From the NCBI GenBank assembly GCA_033239005.1, contig BSQZ01000107.1:704501-768500 (forward strand): DNA of 64,000 bases. The letters run 5' to 3'. Positions 61,254-64,000 of this stretch are shown here, piece after piece. The position numbers and the translations under genes are program-made. The notes beneath the pieces are model-generated. The model searched no databases and was not told the DNA's origin. It worked only from the letters and a program-made list of their open reading frames with translations. The stretch is from Lamellibrachia satsuma (lineage: Eukaryota > Annelida > Polychaeta > Sabellida > Siboglinidae). The first letter of the stretch is position 1. Each line of letters starts with the position of its first letter.

Positions 61254-61498
61254 TTCGGTTCGTTAACTGCATTCGAAAGTTACATTCCCATTGGGCTACA
61301 AGACATGTGATACCTGTTGACCAATCAACGACGTGAATTAAGATGACGTTACGCTGGTTTCTAAGCTACGTTTTGAACGTTAGCGGCATCAGTTGAGCGC
61401 AAGACATCGGCCTGACAACACGCATTTAAACGCTACAGTAGCCAGCCACCAGTAACTATGCGCCAACGCATATCGGAGCACTGCATGCATCTCTGAAG

Positions 61499-61585
61499 AT
61501 GTCGTTGCACACGTTGCCACCGTCTCACGACTCTGGACCGCAGTCTCCGGTTCCGATACTATTGCAAGCTCTGCAGCCAACACGG
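61499..61585 (+). other. Possible short first exon in duplication copy B
   Basis: This is the counterpart of 47014-47100: 29 codons ending at the donor GTAAGC, with an acceptor at 61781. After splicing the frame would reach TGA within about 13 codons, whereas copy A stays open for about 24. This argues against a conserved protein. Confidence 0.3.
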
Positions 61586-63345
61586 GTAAGCTTCTTCCTA
61601 TATTATGCATCTAATGTTTACGATAATGAAGTGTCTGAAAGTTGCTCTTTCCAAACTGTTTCCACTGTACTGACATAATGAGATCCACAGTCGAATAGCA
61701 CTGGGAGTGGGGGAGGGGGGTCAGGTAATTGGAGTAAGGAATATGGTATGCTAAAGAATGTTGTCTCATAATATTTCACAGGCCGTTAACGTTGTGTACA
61801 TTACGCAGGGTCGTCGTTGACGTCTTTCCGCCACTGCGACATCGCCGTCCGGTATACGTCATAATCGCTAACGCCGTAATCGGACATCACCTCCACCAGG
61901 GGGCGACACCAGGATCTGCTGACGTCATTGCCAACATCGTCAACGGCTACCTCACAGTCGTTATCGCCATATCCGGTTGCTCCGCTTCCGCCTACGGATC
62001 AGTCGCTGCTGCCGTATCGGGACTCGCCGCTTCCGCCGTCAACGGTTTCGTCACTTCCGCCGTCAACGGTTCCGCCGCGACCTGCCACCGCATCGGGATC
62101 CGTCGCTTCCGCCGTCAACTGTTCCGTCACTTCCGCCGTATCGGGTTCAGCCACTTCTGCCGTATCGGGTTCAGCCACTTCCGTCGCGAACTGTTCCGTC
62201 ACTTCTGCTGTCAACGCTTCCGTCTCATCCGCCGTCAACAGTTCCGCTGCTGTCTGTGTCTCTATCTTCGTCCGAACCCTACCTCGACGCGTTGGTACTA
62301 AGGTTCGATTTTGTATGTACAGTAACACCTGTATACAGGGTTCACTGTTTTTTAATGTTTTGACGAGATGGTTGCCCCGGGGGACCGTGGTAATCTCCGG
62401 TGAGAGACAGGCGATCGGCCGTGCGACCTGTACGGGTGTACGGGCGTGCGGCTGATTGCGGGCCTGTTGTCTATCCAGACTGTGGTGATTGTGGTGGACG
62501 GGACGAAATGTTGCTTGTCTGTTCGTCTTACGTGTCTGTTCTGTGTCGTGTTTGCGGATGAAGTCGGAAGTCGGCAAAACGTTCGTCTGTGTCTGTGACG
62601 CCAGCGAACATTCAGTAACCAAGCAGCGTCGCAAGAAACTACACCGTCACTGACATTAATTCCACTCGGACGCTGTAATATACAAAACATTCGATTGTGG
62701 AGAAAACAATGACTATAACGCTGACACTTCAACAGTGCCTCACGAGAACATTATTACTTCACGTACCAACATCTCATTGGTTGAACAAATAATGAAGTTT
62801 CTGCTTGATCAACCTTTAATATTGTGTGTCTTTTAGTTAAGTTTTAGTTAAGTTTCTGCTATCGAACACTTAATAGGGACACAGTGACATTTTACGGAAA
62901 GCACATTCATGCATTCGTACACTGCAACACCAAGATATAATAATTAAACATCAACATTCTGTCTCTCAGATTGTACAAACATGCAAAACGAGTTTTCACT
63001 ATCTTAGAGGGAAAATTCCAGTTGTATCAAGTTTCCATTTATTAGTAACATTACACGCCACTTTGTGAGTACGCAGTAAACTGTTGTTATGGCAAAAAAC
63101 ATGTAGACAACTACATGTGTACTACTAACAACTTTATGTGCGTTCAGTGTTCTCGTAGAAGTCGCGTGAAAGTTGGTTATGCGCATTAATCCCCACGGTA
63201 AATATCCAAAAAGGAACAGATTCGCCACCTAGCGGGAATACAGTATTCGTTTAATATCGACTTTTTAAAGGGAACATACAACGATTTGTACTGGTTAATT
63301 GAACGAGTGTGTTACGGGGCATTGTAGACATGGATAACCTGAATG

Positions 63346-64000
63346 TGTTAGTATTTACAACATATGGGTTGGTTAATAATAATTTACCCATGTAAACCAT
63401 ACTATCATGATCTTTCATCTATTTATATTTTTGAAAATACACGATTTTGGTGATGAAATATAATGTTATTTTACGACACATCTAGTAGGCCTACCTATAG
63501 AGATTGCAAGAACATTATACAATTAATTGGCCACCAACGCACTGTTTCCTTTGCGATCCCCTCGTGCCCCGTTCGCCGCCCCGATGATCACCGCCCCGAT
63601 CACCGCCCGATCACATGTGTCGGGAGACAGTTCAAATCCATGGATCGTAAACCTTCCACGTTGACACAGGCACATTGCAGGATATATCACCACACGGGAT
63701 CTCATGAGTCATGGTGGAAGATTTGTTCAATGAGGTTTAACGATTTTTTTTCTTTGGTGGCGAATGTCTCACCCAAATGACGCAGTAGCAATGATAACGA
63801 CTTTCTACGTGTGGCGGGCTACAAAACAACGTGAACATTTGGAGGGCGATCCACTGGAGTTCGTTGGAAGCCTTAACCATGACCCATGGGCGTTTCGATA
63901 AGTGTAAAGATTTCTGGCCGAAATCAGACAGCAGAATTTTTACCCCCTTCTGAAAAAAGCTTGCGGACGCCCCTGCGGCACAACCCTGATTAACCCTAAC
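63346..64000. other. Right end of window, no gene recognised
   Basis: The last 50 bases (CTTGCGGACGCCCCTGCGG) look like a transposon end that recurs, inverted, near 35112. Confidence 0.5.

Larger units (their letters stand above)
59565..63345 (+). repeat. Segmental duplication, copy B
   Basis: Direct counterpart of 45225-49960, about 14.4 kb downstream. Copy B carries a LINE fragment (61006-61253) that is absent from A, and lacks A's insertion at 48.6-49.7 kb. Confidence 0.9.

Noticed and set aside
61999..62634. Minus-strand frame of 211 codons (Thr/Glu/Ala-rich repeats) in duplication copy B
   Set aside because: In copy A the same frame is broken by a 2-bp indel and stops. The region is a GC-rich CCGTC-type repeat open in several frames.

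Overview
The window is nuclear DNA of a multicellular animal. Genes are broken into many short exons with GT-AG introns (one GC-AG). They encode animal proteins: a condensin I subunit, a MAP-kinase phosphatase and a C2H2 zinc-finger array. The DNA between them is dominated by transposon remains, tRNA-derived SINEs, minisatellites and microsatellites. Base composition is mostly AT-rich, with a GC-richer stretch around 42.0-44.3 kb. The species cannot be named from this; an invertebrate bilaterian is my inference.

Layout. (1) About 1.7-20.94 kb, minus strand: 14 coding exons of NCAPG (condensin I subunit CAP-G), 841 codons that join in phase. The C-terminal exon or exons are not seen and probably lie left of the window. 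Its introns hold a CR1-like LINE, a TIR transposon, TTAA/TIR-type repeats and several minisatellites. Three of these minisatellites or duplications are built from the gene's own exon edges and splice sites. (2) About 21-26.5 kb: intergenic, with two SINEs and a small internally deleted Ty3/Gypsy-type element with both LTRs. (3) 29.01-33.99 kb, minus strand: a complete four-exon MAP-kinase phosphatase (389 aa, rhodanese-like plus dual-specificity phosphatase domain). Two CArG-like boxes and a CRE-like site lie upstream. (4) 34-42.8 kb: no gene recognised; microsatellites, hAT-like MITEs (one with a perfect 8-bp target duplication) and a 57-bp minisatellite. (5) 43.35-44.18 kb, plus strand: an intronless sulfite-oxidase-like frame. 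It keeps the cytochrome b5 domain but has lost two blocks of the molybdopterin domain, including the catalytic-cysteine segment. (6) 44.4-51.9 kb and 59.6-63.3 kb: a segmental duplication. Each copy carries the same promoter-like block and a short possible first exon with a splice donor. The copies differ by a LINE insertion, an hAT-like insertion and microsatellite length. (7) 52.3-53.4 kb, minus strand: an 11-finger C2H2 zinc-finger frame. (8) 53.5-59.5 kb: intergenic, with a SINE and an hAT-like element.

The genes do not form a pathway; their neighbourhood looks incidental. The most unusual feature is that tandem repeats in NCAPG repeatedly use splice-site sequence as their unit.
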